Shown here piece after piece: positions 4,849-6,377 of a DNA stretch of 6,377 bases (position 1 is the stretch's first letter; each line of letters starts with the position of its first letter). Both the position numbers and the translations under genes were made by a program. Under the pieces are notes generated by a model. The model saw only the letters and a list, made by a program, of their open reading frames with translations, was not told where the DNA came from and made no database searches. This stretch comes from Actinomycetota bacterium (lineage in GTDB: Bacteria; Actinomycetota; Actinomycetes; S36-B12; UBA10799): contig JAUPKO010000055.1 in assembly GCA_030837395.1 (NCBI GenBank), forward strand, positions 1 through 6,377, in the 5' to 3' direction.

Positions 4849-6246
4849 GTGGATTCGAATCTCACCGAGGCGCTGGCGGACCAGCGGATTCTGCGTTACC
4901 TGTGGGTGGACAACGCCAACGTGGTGCGAGCCAAGGGGGTTTACCTGCCGACAGTGCGGCGGGGCCTCGCGGCGGACGTTGCAGCGGCGCCTGCGGCGGC
5001 TGCGACACCGGAAGTTGTGGATCCCTCGACCGGCGATTCGACCCTACGCGATCGGCTCAACCGGGCCGTGACGATCTCCCAGGCGCAGTTCGCGCTGCCG
5101 GTCGTGGCGGACGCTGTGGTCGCCGAGGCTGGCCTGCTGCCCACGCATGATGTGTGGCTGGTGCCGGACTGGGAATCGTTGCGTGCCCTTCCGTACGCCC
5201 CCGGTCATGCGGCCGTGGCCTGCGACGCGTACGACGGTGAGCAGCCGTGGGACCACTGCCCGCGCGGGTTCCTGCGTCGCATGGTGGCGCGCGCCGAGGC
5301 TGCGGGTCTTCACATGCGAGTGGGGGTGGAGTTCGAGTTCGTGCTGCTCGACGGTACCGCCGCCGAGGCCGGGCGGGCTGTGCCCGCCGACGCCACGGTC
5401 TTCGCGCAGGACTCGGCCCTCGACCGGCATCAGGGGCTGCTCGACGGCATCACCGCAGCCCTCGCCGCCCAGGGGGTCGAGGTCGCGCAGGTCCACGCGG
5501 AATCCGCGCCCGGGCAGCTCGAGGTATCGCTTGGTCACGTGGCACCGCTAGCCGCGGCCGACGCCATCGTTATGGCCCGACAGACCATCCACGCCGTTGC
5601 CCGTGCGCACGGACTGGTGGCCACGTTCCTGCCCATCGTCGACCCCGCGGCAGGCGGCTCCGGTATGCACGTGCATCTGAGCATCACCGGCGAACCGGAA
5701 GATGGCCTAGGAGTCAACGGCGCGTCGTTCATGGCCGGAATTCTGGAGCACCTGACGGGTCTGCTGGCCGTCACCGCACCGACACCCATGTCGTTTGCCC
5801 GCTTCCGTCCGCACTTTTGGGTCGGGGCCTTCCTGGGTTGGGGCGTGGGCAACAAAGAGGTTCCGCTGCGGGTGGTGCCGGGCCGGTCGGGAGCGCCCCG
5901 CGATGTGGAGTTCAAGGCCATCGACGCGACCGCCAATCCGTATCTCGCGCTGGGATGCCTGCTGGCGGCGGGTGTAGCCGGAGTCGAACATGGCACGGTG
6001 CTGCCGACGGCGGTTGAGGGGGACCCAGGTCTGCTCAGTGCTGGTGAGCGGGCGGCACGCGGTATCGCGCCGATGCCGACCGATGCGCAGGAAGTTCTCG
6101 ACGCCCTGGCCGCGGACAGCGTCCTGAGCGGAGCGATGGGACAGGTGATGATGGCGGCGTACGTGGCGGTCAAACGGGCCGAGTCGGCCGAACTTGAGGC
6201 GATGGACCCCAGCGACCGGGTGGCCTTGCTGCTGGAGCGGTACTGA
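4849..6246 (+). CDS. FluG/NodGS-type glutamine synthetase family protein
   Basis: The 465-residue protein has the full glutamine-synthetase fold. An N-terminal beta-grasp part begins LRYLWVDNANVVRAKGV (15-31). The catalytic domain follows, with metal ligands in GVEFEF (E161, E163), HAESAPGQLEV (E218, E225), GGSGMHVHLS (H274) and VEFKAIDATANPYL (E354). Such enzymes activate a gamma-carboxylate with ATP and join it to ammonia or an amine. Three traits point to the FluG/NodGS branch rather than a housekeeping GlnA. The segment PHFWVGAFLGWGVGNKEVPLR (321-341) replaces the usual flap that carries the ammonium-binding Glu. E-x-K (354-356) replaces E-x-R. No adenylylation-site loop with NLY is present. 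The substrate amine is therefore unknown. The start is a GTG chosen for its leaderless promoter spacing and because the conserved N-terminus begins soon after. No amidohydrolase partner, as fused in FluG, is present in the window. Confidence 0.88.
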   Translation: MDSNLTEALADQRILRYLWVDNANVVRAKGVYLPTVRRGLAADVAAAPAAAATPEVVDPSTGDSTLRDRLNRAVTISQAQFALPVVADAVVAEAGLLPTHDVWLVPDWESLRALPYAPGHAAVACDAYDGEQPWDHCPRGFLRRMVARAEAAGLHMRVGVEFEFVLLDGTAAEAGRAVPADATVFAQDSALDRHQGLLDGITAALAAQGVEVAQVHAESAPGQLEVSLGHVAPLAAADAIVMARQTIHAVARAHGLVATFLPIVDPAAGGSGMHVHLSITGEPEDGLGVNGASFMAGILEHLTGLLAVTAPTPMSFARFRPHFWVGAFLGWGVGNKEVPLRVVPGRSGAPRDVEFKAIDATANPYLALGCLLAAGVAGVEHGTVLPTAVEGDPGLLSAGERAARGIAPMPTDAQEVLDALAADSVLSGAMGQVMMAAYVAVKRAESAELEAMDPSDRVALLLERY

Positions 6247-6296
6247 CCTGCAGTGCAGTGCCTCTGACTTGCGGTGCAGTGCCCCTGACCTGCGGT
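6244..6296. repeat. 21-bp tandem repeat, about 2.5 copies, overlapping the stop codon of the GS-like gene
   Basis: Copy 1 (6244-6264) and copy 2 (6265-6285) agree at 18 of 21 positions. A third, partial copy (6286-6296) keeps the first 11 bases of the unit. Each copy begins with TGAC, so the real stop TGA is repeated in frame twice more. Copy 1 also contains CTGCA-G-TGCAG, an inverted repeat. The array fills most of the 56-bp gap to the tRNA gene and holds no other recognisable element. Confidence 0.75.
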
Positions 6297-6302
6297 AATG
6301 AG

Positions 6303-6376
6303 TGGAGCGGGTGACGGGAATCGAACCCGCACTGTCAGCTTGGGAAGCTGATGTTCTGCCATTGAACTACACCCGC
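6303..6376 (-). tRNA. tRNA-Gly (anticodon CCC)
   Basis: On the minus strand a complete cloverleaf can be drawn. The acceptor stem is GCGGGTG (6376-6370) with CACCCGC (6313-6307), discriminator T at 6306, and CCA encoded at 6305-6303. The anticodon stem TCAGC/GCTGA encloses the loop TTCCCAA, giving anticodon CCC, which reads GGG glycine codons. The T arm has GGGTTCGATTCCC. It is convergent with the GS-like gene; its promoter lies outside the window. Confidence 0.96.
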
Positions 6377-6377
6377 G

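Noticed and set aside
4849..6246. Lys in place of Arg in the E-x-R motif as a sign of an inactive glutamine synthetase
   Set aside because: E-x-K is what I recall for the FluG/NodGS branch, and the other metal ligands are intact, so it is more likely a subfamily trait than a defect.
6244..6296. CRISPR-like array
   Set aside because: The 21-bp units are contiguous without spacers and are imperfect; this is a simple tandem repeat.
5535..6362. 275-codon minus-strand frame opposite the GS-like gene
   Set aside because: It runs through the tRNA gene and the tandem repeat and has no recognisable domain; a shadow of the GS-like gene.
6303..6376. tRNA 3' end as an integration (attachment) site
   Set aside because: No duplicated tRNA 3' segment, integrase or other mobile gene is visible in the window.

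Overview
The window is GC-rich DNA with strong G/C bias at third codon positions, leaderless-looking starts and compact gene spacing. Together these suggest an actinobacterium (Actinomycetota). I cannot name the genus from the sequence alone. It is ordinary chromosomal sequence with one small accessory-looking module in the middle.

Left part (1-2992, + strand): a two-gene unit. The first gene encodes an erythromycin-esterase-family protein. The second encodes a fusion of a phosphoribosyltransferase-like domain and a dienelactone-hydrolase-like alpha/beta hydrolase. The same domain set occurs in Mycobacterium tuberculosis proteins of the DosR dormancy regulon (Rv2030c, Rv0571c; from memory). 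The upstream region holds a DosR-box-like sequence (46-59) about 41.5 bp before a predicted transcription start, so hypoxia or redox control is a testable idea. Nothing here shows that the esterase-like protein inactivates macrolides.

Middle part (3130-3768, + strand): two small overlapping genes (GTGA overlap) behind a leaderless-type promoter. The second is a HepT-like HEPN protein with the RNSLAH (Rx4H) RNase motif. The first looks like a shrunken, catalytically dead MNT-nucleotidyltransferase antitoxin. The tyrosine that MntA-type antitoxins AMPylate in HepT is also replaced, by isoleucine. Codon usage is clearly less GC-biased than in the esterase gene. I regard this as the most interesting object in the window: a possible toxin-antitoxin variant that cannot use the known AMPylation mechanism.

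Right part (3772-6246): a minus-strand PAS-GGDEF diguanylate cyclase ends 3 bp from the HepT-like gene. Its PAS domain is LOV-like but lacks the photoactive cysteine. A promoter region of about 170 bp separates it from a divergent, leaderless FluG/NodGS-type glutamine-synthetase-family gene. That gene ends in a 21-bp tandem repeat which carries its stop codon.

End (6303-6376, - strand): a complete tRNA-Gly with anticodon CCC and an encoded CCA end.
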